Shown: positions 6,907 to 14,988, numbered from the stretch's first letter. The stretch: DNA of 33,724 nt from Candidatus Magasanikiibacteriota bacterium (GCA_016207245.1 JACQQA010000011.1:1-33724); one strand, 5' to 3'. The notes: generated by a model from the letters alone, not told the origin. Made by a program: numbers and translations.

Positions 6907-8631
6907 CTATTCTCTGGTCGCTCGTAAAACTTCTCCAATCGTGGTTATGCCTTGTTTGGCTTTGACCAGTCCGTCTTCCATCATGGTTAACATGCCTTTT
7001 TTGCGCGCGTATTCTTTGATAACATCCGCGGTGGCGCGCAGATTGATTTTTTGCGCCAGCTCCGAATCAACTTCCAGCACTTCATAAATACCAACCCGGC
7101 CTTTGTGTCCGCTATTGCCGCAGCGCCGGCAGCCTTCGCCCTGGTAAAAAGTCATGCTTTCCAGGGTTTTTTCTTTCGTGTCCAGCTTTATGCCTTGGTC
7201 AGTGAAAAGAGCTGTCAGCTTTTTAACATCAAACAGTTTCCCTAACTCGTTGACTGCCGCCTTTTCAAGCTTGTATTCTTTTTTGCAAAACTCGCAGTTT
7301 TTGCGGATTAGTCGTTGGGCGACAATGATATTGGCGGTAAAGGCGACTAAAAACGGCGGCACGCCCATATCCAAAAGACGCGGCAAGGTGGTTGGGGCAT
7401 CGTTGGTATGGAGAGTGGATAATACAAGATGCCCGGTCATGGCCGCGTGGATGGCGATTTCCGCGGTTTCTTCATCGCGGATTTCGCCGACCATGATAAT
7501 GTTCGGATCCTGGCGCAAAAAGGCGCGCAAGCCGGCGGCAAAAGTGAAGCCAACCTGCGGATTTATCTGGCTTTGGTTCACGCCTTGGACATGATATTCA
7601 ATCGGGTCTTCAATCGTGGAAATATTAACATTCGGCTGGTTTAAAATACCCAGCAAAGAGTAGAGTGTGGTGGTTTTTCCTGAACCGGTCGGTCCGGTGA
7701 CCAAGATTATGCCGTGTGGTTTTTTAATCGCTTCCTCCACCAATTTTCTTGGGCCGGGCAAGAACCCCAGTGCGTCAAGCGGCAAAGGCTTTTGCCCTTC
7801 GTGTAAAATACGCATGACGATTTTTTCGCCATCATAAACCGGGATGATAGAAACACGCATGGCTAATTTTTCGTCTTGAATTTGAATTTTGATGCGGCCG
7901 TCCTGCGGCTTCATGTGCTCGTCAATTTTTAAATTCGCCAAAATTTTAATTCTCGCCACGATGCCGCTCTTGACCGCTTTGGGCAGATTCATCACCGTGT
8001 GCAGGAGGCCGTCCACCCGATAGCGCACCACCATTTCTTTTTCCGTCGGTTCAATATGGATGTCGCTCGCTCCTTCAAATACCGCGTGTTCCAGAATGCT
8101 GTTGACAATATTGATAATCGGCAATTCTTGCGCCGCTTTTTTCAAATCCCCGGTGTCTTGCTCGCCTTCCGTGAGCTGGGTGATGGCGATATCGCTTTCC
8201 AAATCAGCGTGATAGCGCCTTAACGCCTCCCTGATGCTGGAAGGAGTCGTCATATAGACCTTAGGATTGAGCCCTGTCTTGCGGTGCAGGAATTCAATGC
8301 TTTGGATATCATCAGGATCCAGCGTGGCAAGTTTAAGTTCGCTGGAACTCTTGTCAAAGGCGACAATTTCGTGCGTTTGCGCGAACGGCGGCGGCACCAG
8401 ATTGAGCACTTCTTTTTTGATCTCCTTCCCGCCCAATTCAATAAATGGCGCGTCCATGCCTTTGGCAACTTCGGTATAGAGTCCGGTTTCGTCAACAATG
8501 TTCTCGTCCAAGATGTATTGCTCCAGCGTTTTTTTCACTTTTTGCGCTTTGGCGGAATATGACTTCAAGTCAGCGCCGCTGATTTTAAAATGTTCTTTCA
8601 GCAGGACATTTAGTAGCTTCTCTGGCAACAT
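6907..8631 (-). CDS. pilB: Type IV pilus extension ATPase PilB (GspE family)
   Basis: 574 residues. The N-terminal MshEN/T2SSE_N domain covers about residues 1-140. The ATPase core has Walker A GPTGSGKT at 313-320, an Asp box beginning TIEDPIEYHVQGVNQSQ, Walker B region DPNIIMVGEIRDEETA, and a His box TGHLVLSTLHTNDA. Two CxxC pairs (CEFC and CRRC, roughly 460 and 515) form the zinc-binding C4 module typical of PilB, arguing against the retraction ATPase PilT. It powers pilus extension in the cytoplasm beneath PilC. It is the first gene of the operon, with an extended -10 promoter about 30 bases upstream and no Shine-Dalgarno sequence. Confidence 0.95.
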   Translation of the reverse strand: MLPEKLLNVLLKEHFKISGADLKSYSAKAQKVKKTLEQYILDENIVDETGLYTEVAKGMDAPFIELGGKEIKKEVLNLVPPPFAQTHEIVAFDKSSSELKLATLDPDDIQSIEFLHRKTGLNPKVYMTTPSSIREALRRYHADLESDIAITQLTEGEQDTGDLKKAAQELPIINIVNSILEHAVFEGASDIHIEPTEKEMVVRYRVDGLLHTVMNLPKAVKSGIVARIKILANLKIDEHMKPQDGRIKIQIQDEKLAMRVSIIPVYDGEKIVMRILHEGQKPLPLDALGFLPGPRKLVEEAIKKPHGIILVTGPTGSGKTTTLYSLLGILNQPNVNISTIEDPIEYHVQGVNQSQINPQVGFTFAAGLRAFLRQDPNIIMVGEIRDEETAEIAIHAAMTGHLVLSTLHTNDAPTTLPRLLDMGVPPFLVAFTANIIVAQRLIRKNCEFCKKEYKLEKAAVNELGKLFDVKKLTALFTDQGIKLDTKEKTLESMTFYQGEGCRRCGNSGHKGRVGIYEVLEVDSELAQKINLRATADVIKEYARKKGMLTMMEDGLVKAKQGITTIGEVLRATRE

Positions 8632-8657
8632 AGAAAAAGTTTAGATTTAGTGGAGTT

Positions 8658-8686
8658 ATTATATCAAGAATTTAACCGATAGGGAA
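8658..8686 (-). promoter_or_regulatory. Extended -10 promoter of the pilus operon
   Basis: On the minus strand TG, A, TATAAT (8666 down to 8658) forms an extended -10 element; the -35 position 17 bases upstream reads TTCCCT, a poor match. Predicted start near 8651 gives a leader of about 20 bases to the pilB ATG. The context TATAATAACTCC is nearly repeated at the promoter near 22180. Confidence 0.65.
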
Positions 8687-8732
8687 TAGGGCGCTGGGAT
8701 TTTATGGCTTTACCCCGAGAGTAACCGAGGGG

Positions 8733-8766
8733 TTGACAGTGCTCTTGCAATAGCTTAACATATAAT
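8733..8766 (+). promoter_or_regulatory. Promoter region of thrS
   Basis: A consensus -35 TTGACA is at 8733-8738. Seventeen bases later is TAACAT (8756-8761); a perfect TATAAT follows at 8761-8766 but with a 22-base spacing. Either way the leader is only about 25-30 bases, leaving no room for a T-box riboswitch. Confidence 0.65.
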
Positions 8767-8796
8767 AGTTAATTGAGCTTATATGAAATAAATTTT

Positions 8797-10602
8797 ATGG
8801 AAAAAGCAGAAAAACTTTTAGCTTTGCGACATTCTTGCGAGCATGTGCTGACTATGGCTATGTTACGCCTGTGGCCGGGAAAAATTAAAGCGGCTATGGG
8901 GCCGGCCACGGATGACGGTTTTTATTTTGATTTTGATTCGGATATCAAAATATCCGAGGCTGATTTTGTTAAGATTGAGAAAGAGATGGCAAAAATTATT
9001 AAAGAAGATTTGCTGGTTATTAAAGATGAGATGAGCGTAAAAGAAGCGAGGAAGTTTTTTAACAGTGGCACTTACAAAGGCAACGAGTATAAGCACGAAT
9101 GGATTGATGAAATAGAAAAACGCGGCGAGGGTGTCAGTGTTTATTGGCTGGGGAAGAAAGGGGAAGACCTGCCGGAAACTTTTGTTGATATTTGCGCCGG
9201 TCCTCACGTAAAATCCACCGGAGAAATTGGCGCTTTCAAATTATTAAAAATTGCCGGCGCGTATTGGCATGGAGATGAGAAAAATAAGATGCTGACCAGA
9301 ATTTATGGCACGGCGTTTGAGACAAAAGAAGAGCTTGATAAATATTTGCACCTGCTGGAAGAAGCGGAAAAACGCGATCATCGCAAGTTGGGGAAAGAAC
9401 TGGAATTATTCGTGTTTTCCGATCTGGTTGGTTCCGGCATGCCCTTGTTTACTTTTCAAGGGGCAATTGTCCGCCAAGGGATAATTGATTATATCAATGA
9501 ATTACAGAAGGGGATTGGTTATCGAACTGTGCATACTCCGAATATGAACAAGGCGGAGCTGTTTAAGATTTCCGGCCACTATGATAAATACAAGGATGAC
9601 ATGTTTATGGTGAAATCGCACTATTCGGATGAAGAATATTTTCTCAAACCGATGAATTGCCCGCAACACACGCAGATCTACGCGTCCAAGATGCGCAGTT
9701 ACCGCGACCTGCCAATTAGAATTGCAGATTTTGCCAATTTGTATCGTGATGAACGCCCGGGTGAACTAAATGGCCTGTCTCGTTTGCGTTGTTTTTGCCA
9801 AGATGACGCGCATTGTTTTTGCCGCGACGATCAAATTGAGCAGGAATTTTCTCCGGTGCTTGGTATTATTGAAAAGGCCTTGCGTACTTTTAATATGAAG
9901 TATTGGGTGCGTCTTTCTTTGCGCGATCCGAAACAGCCGGAAAAGTATTTGGGCGGTGATGAAGTGTGGAATAAAGCCGAGGCGTTGCTGGAAGGAATTT
10001 TGAAAAAACAAAAAATTGAATATAAAAAAGCCGAAGGTGAGGCGGCTTTTTACGGGCCGAAGATGGATATTATCGTGCAAGACGCGCTCGGTCGCGAATG
10101 GCAAATTTCCACGATTCAACTGGATTTTAATATGCCGGTGCGGTTTGGATTAAAATATATTGATAAGGATGGCGCGGAAAAAACTCCGGTAATGATTCAC
10201 CGCGCGATTATCGGTTCCCCGGAGCGTTTTATGGCTATTTTAATAGAACATTACGCCGGCGTGTTTCCGGTTTGGCTATCCCCGGTTCAAGTTTTGTTCG
10301 TTCCGGTTGCCGCCAAGCATCACGATGGCGCTGGCGAGTTGGCCAAAGAGTTAGCTGACAAGGGGATTAGAGTGGAAGTTGATGACGCGGACGAGACAGT
10401 CGGCAACAAAGTCCGCAAAGCCGCTGGCCGCAAGATTCCGTATATTATTATTGTCGGCGACAAAGAATTGTCCGGCGACCCTTCGGCCGGCTCAGGGCAA
10501 GAGTGGATGATTCGCGTGCGAGGTGAAAAAGATCAGGTGAAGATGAGTAAAGAAGATTTTGTGGAGAAAGTTTTGGGAGAGATAAGAGAGCGAAAGAGTT
10601 GA
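8797..10602 (+). CDS. thrS: Threonyl-tRNA synthetase lacking the TGS domain
   Basis: 601 residues. It charges tRNA-Thr. The N-terminal TGS domain (about 60 residues) of the usual protein is absent and the protein starts directly in the editing domain: H12-x3-H16 in RHSCEH and the C-x3-H of DICAGPH are intact, so serine editing should work. The class II core shows MNCPQH (zinc Cys), motif 2 YRDERPGELNGLSRLRCF, QDDAH (zinc His), and motif 3 VMIHRAIIGSPER; the anticodon-binding domain starts near PVWLSPVQVLFVPV. I chose ATG 8797; an in-frame TTG at 8773 would overlap the promoter. A 23-base palindromic repeat inserts DPSAGSGQ in the anticodon domain. Transcribed alone with its own promoter and terminator. 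Confidence 0.95.
   Translation: MEKAEKLLALRHSCEHVLTMAMLRLWPGKIKAAMGPATDDGFYFDFDSDIKISEADFVKIEKEMAKIIKEDLLVIKDEMSVKEARKFFNSGTYKGNEYKHEWIDEIEKRGEGVSVYWLGKKGEDLPETFVDICAGPHVKSTGEIGAFKLLKIAGAYWHGDEKNKMLTRIYGTAFETKEELDKYLHLLEEAEKRDHRKLGKELELFVFSDLVGSGMPLFTFQGAIVRQGIIDYINELQKGIGYRTVHTPNMNKAELFKISGHYDKYKDDMFMVKSHYSDEEYFLKPMNCPQHTQIYASKMRSYRDLPIRIADFANLYRDERPGELNGLSRLRCFCQDDAHCFCRDDQIEQEFSPVLGIIEKALRTFNMKYWVRLSLRDPKQPEKYLGGDEVWNKAEALLEGILKKQKIEYKKAEGEAAFYGPKMDIIVQDALGREWQISTIQLDFNMPVRFGLKYIDKDGAEKTPVMIHRAIIGSPERFMAILIEHYAGVFPVWLSPVQVLFVPVAAKHHDGAGELAKELADKGIRVEVDDADETVGNKVRKAAGRKIPYIIIVGDKELSGDPSAGSGQEWMIRVRGEKDQVKMSKEDFVEKVLGEIRERKS
10479..10501. repeat. In-frame palindromic repeat in thrS (copy 1)
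   Basis: CCCTTCGGC, C, GGCTCAGGGCAAG. The arms CCCT and AGGG with matching inner bases form an imperfect palindrome. It encodes DPSAGSGQ in a stretch where other ThrRS proteins have no such residues. Same unit as 19475-19498 in thyA. Confidence 0.85.
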
Positions 10603-10626
10603 ACGGGATTAAAAGATTGTTAAATT

Positions 10627-10655
10627 GTCATCCCCGTGGAAACGGGGATCCAGAA
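10627..10655. repeat. REP-like hairpin repeat downstream of thrS
   Basis: A unit beginning GTCATCCCCGT and ending ACGGGGATCCAGAA, with an 8-base-pair stem ATCCCCGT / ACGGGGAT around GGAA. Very similar units are known as dispersed intergenic repeats in many unrelated bacteria (general knowledge). It lies between the thrS stop and its terminator. Confidence 0.7.
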
Positions 10656-10667
10656 ATCGCGCAAAAC

Positions 10668-10695
10668 AAAATCCCCCGCCATGGCGGGGGATTTT
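10668..10695. terminator. Bidirectional intrinsic terminator of thrS and the convergent coiled-coil gene
   Basis: A loop-less perfect palindrome ATCCCCCGCCA / TGGCGGGGGAT (10671-10692) flanked by an A tract on the left and a T tract on the right, so it can act in both directions. Ends of both convergent genes lie within 70 bases. Confidence 0.88.
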
Positions 10696-10702
10696 TAATT
10701 AA

Positions 10703-12040
10703 TTATCGTTTTGTCATTGCGCGCAAGATTTGTTTGGTTGCGAGAGGAGTTGGTTTTTCCTTCCCACCCTCTACTAACTTGCCGGCAAAATCATCCAGCG
10801 CCTCTATTTGCGTTTCCAAAAGTTTTTCTTCCGGTGATTTGAAAAGACGTTTAAACCATCCCTTGTTATGTTTTATGGCAACAAGCTCATCGGATTTTTT
10901 CAGCGATAATTTACCCACCGCTTCCTTTAAAATCGACAAGTCCCCATTCCATTTTTCAATATCAAGAGCCTGGATAAAAGTTTTGTCAGACAGTATTGTT
11001 GTTTTATGTTCTTCTTTGTCAAGATAAATTTCGGAATTAAATAATTTTTGCAGAAGTTTTTCCGGCGTATTTTTTTTCGCCAAATCCTGATCAAGGTCAA
11101 ACAAAGCTTCTTCGTTAGTGCGTTCGGGAATAATTTCCTGTTCGCCTGCCCGCGGGCCGGCGTAGTGCCGCAATACCCCGCTTCCGCGCTCCATGGCGCC
11201 GGCCACGTTTCCAAGACCGATGCCGCCGATTGGCCCTCGGTATGCTTCTCTGTCATATACCACGTGGGGCGGCCTTGATTTTGACAACTCTTTCATTTCT
11301 GTCGGCTTTTCGACGGCTGTAGGTTTTTGTTTGGCTTCCGAATCTTTTATTGCTTTAGTTCGCGCCAAGGCAATCTTTTCAGCCATGGTCGGCTCGCCTT
11401 TTATCAGCGCTTCCAGTGTTTTGATGCGCGTTTTTAGTTGCGATTGCTCTTTCATTAGCGGCAAAGTCGCATCCGGCGCGAGTTCGTGTTTAAGTACTTT
11501 AAAGCTTGTGATTTTTAACTCTTCGGTTATTTCATTATATTCTCTCTGCAGATTTTTTAATTCTTCGTGCGGAAGCGGCGGCGGTACGGCGTCACTTTCC
11601 AAGACATTGCCGCGTTTTTTTTCTTCATTCTCTATATTAACTTCCTCAAAAGTTTCCGGTCCTAGTACCACCGTTTCCGGTTCCGGTTTGTTGTGTCGTT
11701 TTTGTTTATCCACAGCGATTTCTGTCTGCAGTTGCGTTTGAAGTTTTTTCAATTGGTCCTCGCCGGTAAACCCGCCAAGGCGTTTTCTGCCTTCTTCCAG
11801 TAATTCTAAATCTCGATTGTGGCGCTTGGCTTTTTGTAATCTCCTTCTTTCGTCTGTTATGTGCAACAAATGTCCTTTATGCTCTATATCTTTGTTCGTT
11901 TCCTCAATATCTTTTTGTATTTCAGGAATCACCACCGGCTGATCGGCGGTTGGCGCAGGGGTTTCGGCTCTGTATTTTTTTTTGTGTTCATCACGACCAC
12001 TGTGTTCTTCAATTAGCGGTTTGCGTAAGACTTCTCCCAT
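10703..12040 (-). CDS. Charged coiled-coil protein of unknown function
   Basis: 445 residues with no recognised domain. The start at 12040 (MGEVLRKPLIEEH) follows the promoter by about 29 bases; the longer reading would begin upstream of the transcription start. Composition is highly charged with long helical stretches: about residues 45-110 (KDIEETNKDIEHK, RRRLQKAKRHNRDLELLEEGRKR), 150-215, and a C-terminal helical region. In between are proline-rich linkers (PPPLPHEE) and a glycine-rich segment GPIGGIGLGNVAGAMERG near residue 275. There is no signal peptide or membrane segment, so it is probably cytoplasmic and structural or scaffold-like; function unknown. It shares a divergent promoter region with the small orphan gene at 12163. 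Confidence 0.85.
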   Translation of the reverse strand: MGEVLRKPLIEEHSGRDEHKKKYRAETPAPTADQPVVIPEIQKDIEETNKDIEHKGHLLHITDERRRLQKAKRHNRDLELLEEGRKRLGGFTGEDQLKKLQTQLQTEIAVDKQKRHNKPEPETVVLGPETFEEVNIENEEKKRGNVLESDAVPPPLPHEELKNLQREYNEITEELKITSFKVLKHELAPDATLPLMKEQSQLKTRIKTLEALIKGEPTMAEKIALARTKAIKDSEAKQKPTAVEKPTEMKELSKSRPPHVVYDREAYRGPIGGIGLGNVAGAMERGSGVLRHYAGPRAGEQEIIPERTNEEALFDLDQDLAKKNTPEKLLQKLFNSEIYLDKEEHKTTILSDKTFIQALDIEKWNGDLSILKEAVGKLSLKKSDELVAIKHNKGWFKRLFKSPEEKLLETQIEALDDFAGKLVEGGKEKPTPLATKQILRAMTKR

Positions 12041-12075
12041 ATTAAAGAGAGTTAAAATATAATTAAACTGAGGGT

Positions 12076-12104
12076 AGTATAGCACTTTAAGCTGTGGATG
12101 TCAA
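12076..12104 (-). promoter_or_regulatory. Consensus promoter of the coiled-coil gene
   Basis: On the minus strand a perfect -35 TTGACA (12104-12099), a 17-base spacer and -10 TATACT (12081-12076). Predicted start near 12069. Its -35 box is only three bases from the -35 box of the divergent promoter. Confidence 0.85.
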
Positions 12105-12107
12105 TGC

Positions 12108-12135
12108 TTGACTATTTTTTTAGTTATGGTATTAT
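12108..12135 (+). promoter_or_regulatory. Promoter of the orphan gene
   Basis: -35 TTGACT (12108-12113), 16-base spacer, extended -10 TGG-TATTAT (12127-12135). Predicted start near 12142, followed by a strong Shine-Dalgarno sequence AAGGAGG (12151-12157) five bases before ATG 12163. Confidence 0.8.
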
Positions 12136-12162
12136 GCATTGTTCTGCGGAAAGGAGGGAGTT

Positions 12163-12618
12163 ATGAATTATCCGCAAACAAAAAATCGGCGTCCGGCTCT
12201 CTCCGGTCTGCTCGCTCGCCTGGTGGTGCGCCAGGTTGAGTGGAGAGGGGTCGATGAGGAAAAACTTCTCGTGTCTTTGGTTGGGGGACCGCAAACATGG
12301 GAGGCTATTGATTGTTGTAGTGACGAAGAGCTGTCTGCTCTTGCGAAGCGGGTGAGGTGGATTATCCTCGTGGATGGCTTTAATCGCAAGTGGACGTGGA
12401 GGGTCATCACATCGCAAAGCGGTTCTTTTGACCGCAATGACAAGGGGGTGACGTGGGGCGCTCGTTTCGAGTTTCGCGCGGTCATGTGTGATGACCGCAA
12501 CGAGGCGCGAATCTGGCCGAATCCGTCCGGAGTCGGGTTGACTTTGGGCGAAGGAATGGAAATCGTGGTCGGACGTCGGCAGGCCGTTGTGCCGTCGGCG
12601 GAAAGGGAGGGCTGTTAG
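12163..12618 (+). CDS. Small orphan protein, monocistronic, strong Shine-Dalgarno
   Basis: 151 residues, not recognised. The start is set by AAGGAGGG just upstream, the strongest ribosome-binding site in the window, while most neighbours have none. The protein is soluble, with no signal peptide: an Arg-rich N terminus (MNYPQTKNRRPALSGLLARL), a middle section with Trp residues (QTWEAID, VRWIILVDGFNRKWTWRVIT), then WGARFEFRAVMCDDRNEARIWPN and a final GLTLGEGMEIVVGRRQAV that may be a beta hairpin. Codons end in G or C far more often than in adjacent genes. It has its own promoter and terminator, so it is a self-contained unit between two housekeeping blocks; recent acquisition is a reasonable inference. 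No function is proposed. Confidence 0.8.
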   Translation: MNYPQTKNRRPALSGLLARLVVRQVEWRGVDEEKLLVSLVGGPQTWEAIDCCSDEELSALAKRVRWIILVDGFNRKWTWRVITSQSGSFDRNDKGVTWGARFEFRAVMCDDRNEARIWPNPSGVGLTLGEGMEIVVGRRQAVVPSAEREGC

Positions 12619-12657
12619 CGCCGGATCGTCTTCTACGACCGGCGCTCCTTCATTTTT
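12617..12657 (+). terminator. Strong intrinsic terminator of the orphan gene
   Basis: The stem AGCGCCGG / CCGGCGCT starts within the TAG stop codon; after a single bulged A the stem continues TCGT / ACGA around the loop CTTCT, followed by CCTTCATTTTT. A 12-pair GC-rich stem with T tract. Confidence 0.9.
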
Positions 12658-12689
12658 GGACGCAATTATGCTATTGTGAGGTTGGCAGT

Positions 12690-14021
12690 ATGAGTAAATA
12701 TTTTATTACAACATTGGGGTGCCAGATGAATAAAAATGACTCGGAAAGAATCGGTGGTTTGTTGTCTAATGTTGGAATGGACGCGGCTGATAAGGCGGAT
12801 GAGGCCGATGTTTTGTTAATCAATACTTGCAGTGTGAGGCAATCTGCCGAGGACAGGGTGTTTGGTTTTGTTAAGAATTGGCAAGAGTTGTGTGAACATA
12901 AACCGGAATTGATTATTTGCGTTACCGGTTGTATGCCCGGGCGGGATAAAGATGGAAAGTTGCGGAAAAAGTTTCCGGGCGTGGATTTATTTTTTCCGAT
13001 TGATGAATTAAATTTATTGCCAAAAAGATTGTTATCTCTTAACTCGGATTTGTTTTCTAACAATTTTGACGACCCGGGCGATTATTTGCGCGTTAACCCC
13101 TTGCGTTCAAATAATATTTCCGCGTCTATCACGATTCAGACCGGTTGTGATAATTTTTGCACTTATTGCGCCGTGCCATACGCGCGCGGCCGGGAGCGCA
13201 ACCGGCCGGTTCGGGACATTTTGGCGGAAATTAAACTGGCGGTTGCCAGCGGGATTAAAGAAGTTGTTTTGTTGGGACAGGTGGTGAATAATTTCAGATT
13301 TAAGATTTCAGATTTAAGATTGTTGCATAAAAATAATCCTTATAAACGGAAAGATGATTTTGCGGCGTTGCTGTGGGAAGTGAATCAGATTGATGGTTTG
13401 GAACGGATACATTGGACAGCGGCTGATCCGCAGTATTTTGATGATGAGCAGGTTGAGGCGTTGAAACTGCCAAAACAAATTAATTATTTGCATTTGCCGG
13501 TTCAGAGCGGCGACAACGAAGTCTTGCGCAAGATGAATCGCAAGTACACACGCGAGTACTATATTGATTTAATTAAAAAAATTCGCATTGCCAGATCGAA
13601 CATCGCCATTGGCACGGATTTGATCGTGGGATTTTGCGGTGAGACCGATGAGCAGTTTAATAATACTTTGGATTTATATCGCCAGTGCGATTTTGATATC
13701 GCTTATCAGGCCAAATATAGCGAGCGCGTTGGCACGGCCGCGGCCAAGGCGTTCAAAGATGATGTGCCGCGCGCGATAAAAAAACAGCGCTGGCAGGCGG
13801 TGCAAGATTTGATGGAAGAAATAACTTATCGTAAAAATCAAAAGTATTCCGGACAGATCGTTAGCGTGTTGGTTGATAAATGCGAAAAAAATATTTGTTC
13901 CGGCAATTCTTCAGAGATGAAATTGGTGCAGTTTCCCGGCGCCTCGGATTTAATTGGTCAAATTGTGCCAGTCAAAATTGACTGGGCGGATACGTGGGTT
14001 TTACGCGGGAAAGTGGTATAA
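12690..14021 (+). CDS. miaB: tRNA-2-methylthio-N6-isopentenyladenosine(37) synthase MiaB
   Basis: 443 residues, radical-SAM methylthiotransferase acting on i6A37 of tRNAs reading UNN codons. The N-terminal UPF0004 domain has its three cluster cysteines in TLGCQMN, NTCSVR and TGCMPG; the radical-SAM motif is CDNFCTYCAVPYARGRER (CxxxCxxC) near residue 155; the C-terminal TRAM domain ends in VLRGKVV. Extra residues FRFKISDLRLLHK after LLGQVVNN come partly from a 14-base tandem duplication, and the usual LGQNVN reads LGQVVN. The ATG at 12690 has GAGG seven bases upstream. miaA, which makes the substrate isopentenyl modification, follows directly. The homologue MtaB/RimO is less likely given this partner and the motif CAVPYARGRER. 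Confidence 0.95.
   Translation: MSKYFITTLGCQMNKNDSERIGGLLSNVGMDAADKADEADVLLINTCSVRQSAEDRVFGFVKNWQELCEHKPELIICVTGCMPGRDKDGKLRKKFPGVDLFFPIDELNLLPKRLLSLNSDLFSNNFDDPGDYLRVNPLRSNNISASITIQTGCDNFCTYCAVPYARGRERNRPVRDILAEIKLAVASGIKEVVLLGQVVNNFRFKISDLRLLHKNNPYKRKDDFAALLWEVNQIDGLERIHWTAADPQYFDDEQVEALKLPKQINYLHLPVQSGDNEVLRKMNRKYTREYYIDLIKKIRIARSNIAIGTDLIVGFCGETDEQFNNTLDLYRQCDFDIAYQAKYSERVGTAAAKAFKDDVPRAIKKQRWQAVQDLMEEITYRKNQKYSGQIVSVLVDKCEKNICSGNSSEMKLVQFPGASDLIGQIVPVKIDWADTWVLRGKVV
13291..13318. repeat. 14-base tandem repeat inside miaB
   Basis: ATTTCAGATTTAAG occurs twice head to tail (13291-13304, 13305-13318). Together 28 bases, so frame is kept only with the neighbouring bases; the region encodes FRFKISDLRL, absent from well-known MiaB proteins. 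Similar TTTCAGATTTAAG units are common noncoding filler in some CPR genomes (from memory). Confidence 0.75.
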
Positions 14022-14022
14022 T
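14014..14022 (+). promoter_or_regulatory. Extended -10 promoter for miaA, predicted leaderless
   Basis: TG-G-TATAAT (14014-14022) lies inside the last codons of miaB. The miaA ATG begins at 14029, six bases after the -10 box, exactly where transcription would be expected to start. No good -35 match is seen. Confidence 0.6.
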
Positions 14023-14028
14023 AGTAGT

Positions 14029-14973
14029 ATGCCCAACGAACCAAAAAAACTCCCCAAAGTCGTCGTCATTGTCGGCGCCACGGCCAGCGGGAAAACCGGC
14101 TGGAGTTTGCGATTGGCGAAAAAATTCAACGGCGAGATTATTTCCGCGGATTCGCGGCAGATTTATAAAAAAATGGATATTGGCACGGCCAAGGAGTCGG
14201 GCGAGTGGCGGCGCGTCGGATTGCACAAGTTGTATTATGTTCAAGACGTTCCGCACTGCTTGGTTGATTTTCTTGACCCAGGAAAATCTTTCACAGTTTC
14301 GGAATTTAAAGATCGGGCGAATAAATGCGTTAATCTGATTTTTGAGCGCGGTCACCAGCCGTTTGTGACCGGCGGCACCGGTTTGTATGTCCACGCTTTG
14401 GTTGATAATTTGTTGATCCCGCAAATCGCGCCGAATAAAAAACTGCGGCGCAGTCTGGAAGAAAAAGATAATTATGAATTAATGCAATTATTAAAACAGT
14501 TTGATCCGAAAGGCGCGGAAACAGTTGATTTCAATAACAAACGTAGGATTGTCCGCGCGCTGGAAGTTTGCCTTTTGAGCGGAACGCCATTTTCCGAACA
14601 GCAGAAAAAAGGCGAGCCATTGTATGAGTTCTTGCAGATTGGCATTGAAGTGCCGCGCGAAGAACTTTACGCGCGCATTGACAAACGAATTGATGATATG
14701 ATGAAGCTGGGACTTTTGAAAGAAGTGGAGAATTTGCTAAAACAAAAATACAACTGGGATTTGCCGAGCTTGAGCGGCATTGGTTACAGCCAGTTTAAGG
14801 GCTATTTTGAAAAACAATACAGTTTGGATCAAGCGATTGAATTTTTGAAGCGCGACACCCGCCGTTATGCCAAACGGCAGGCAACCTGGTTCAGGCGCGA
14901 TTCGCGGATAAAGTGGTGTAAAGATTATGAAGAGGCGGAGGGGTTGGTTAGTGGGTTTTTAAACGCAAGTTAA
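14029..14973 (+). CDS. miaA: tRNA dimethylallyltransferase MiaA
   Basis: 314 residues. It transfers the dimethylallyl group to N6 of A37 in tRNA, the step before MiaB. The P-loop IVGATASGKTG is at residues 13-23, followed by the DSRQIYKKMDIGTAK motif, the HCLVDFLDP motif, FVTGGTGLYVHAL, and RRIVRALEV; the C terminus has SGIGYSQF and RDTRRYAKRQATWFRRD, both standard in MiaA. The ATG at 14029 gives the usual N terminus; an upstream start at 13954 would add 25 residues overlapping miaB. It lies 7 bases after miaB and probably has an additional internal promoter. Confidence 0.95.
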   Translation: MPNEPKKLPKVVVIVGATASGKTGWSLRLAKKFNGEIISADSRQIYKKMDIGTAKESGEWRRVGLHKLYYVQDVPHCLVDFLDPGKSFTVSEFKDRANKCVNLIFERGHQPFVTGGTGLYVHALVDNLLIPQIAPNKKLRRSLEEKDNYELMQLLKQFDPKGAETVDFNNKRRIVRALEVCLLSGTPFSEQQKKGEPLYEFLQIGIEVPREELYARIDKRIDDMMKLGLLKEVENLLKQKYNWDLPSLSGIGYSQFKGYFEKQYSLDQAIEFLKRDTRRYAKRQATWFRRDSRIKWCKDYEEAEGLVSGFLNAS

Positions 14974-14988
14974 TGTATACTAATTAAA

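Noticed and set aside
8767-8796. T-box riboswitch before thrS
   Set aside because: The predicted leader is only about 25-30 bases, far too short.
11193-11741. 182-codon open frame on the plus strand opposite the coiled-coil gene
   Set aside because: Ser/Phe-rich shadow of a Lys/Glu-rich gene, with no promoter or start signal.
12478-12498. Hairpin GCGGTCAT / ATGACCGC inside the orphan gene
   Set aside because: Eight pairs inside a GC-rich gene, no second copy and no link to a gene boundary; could be chance.
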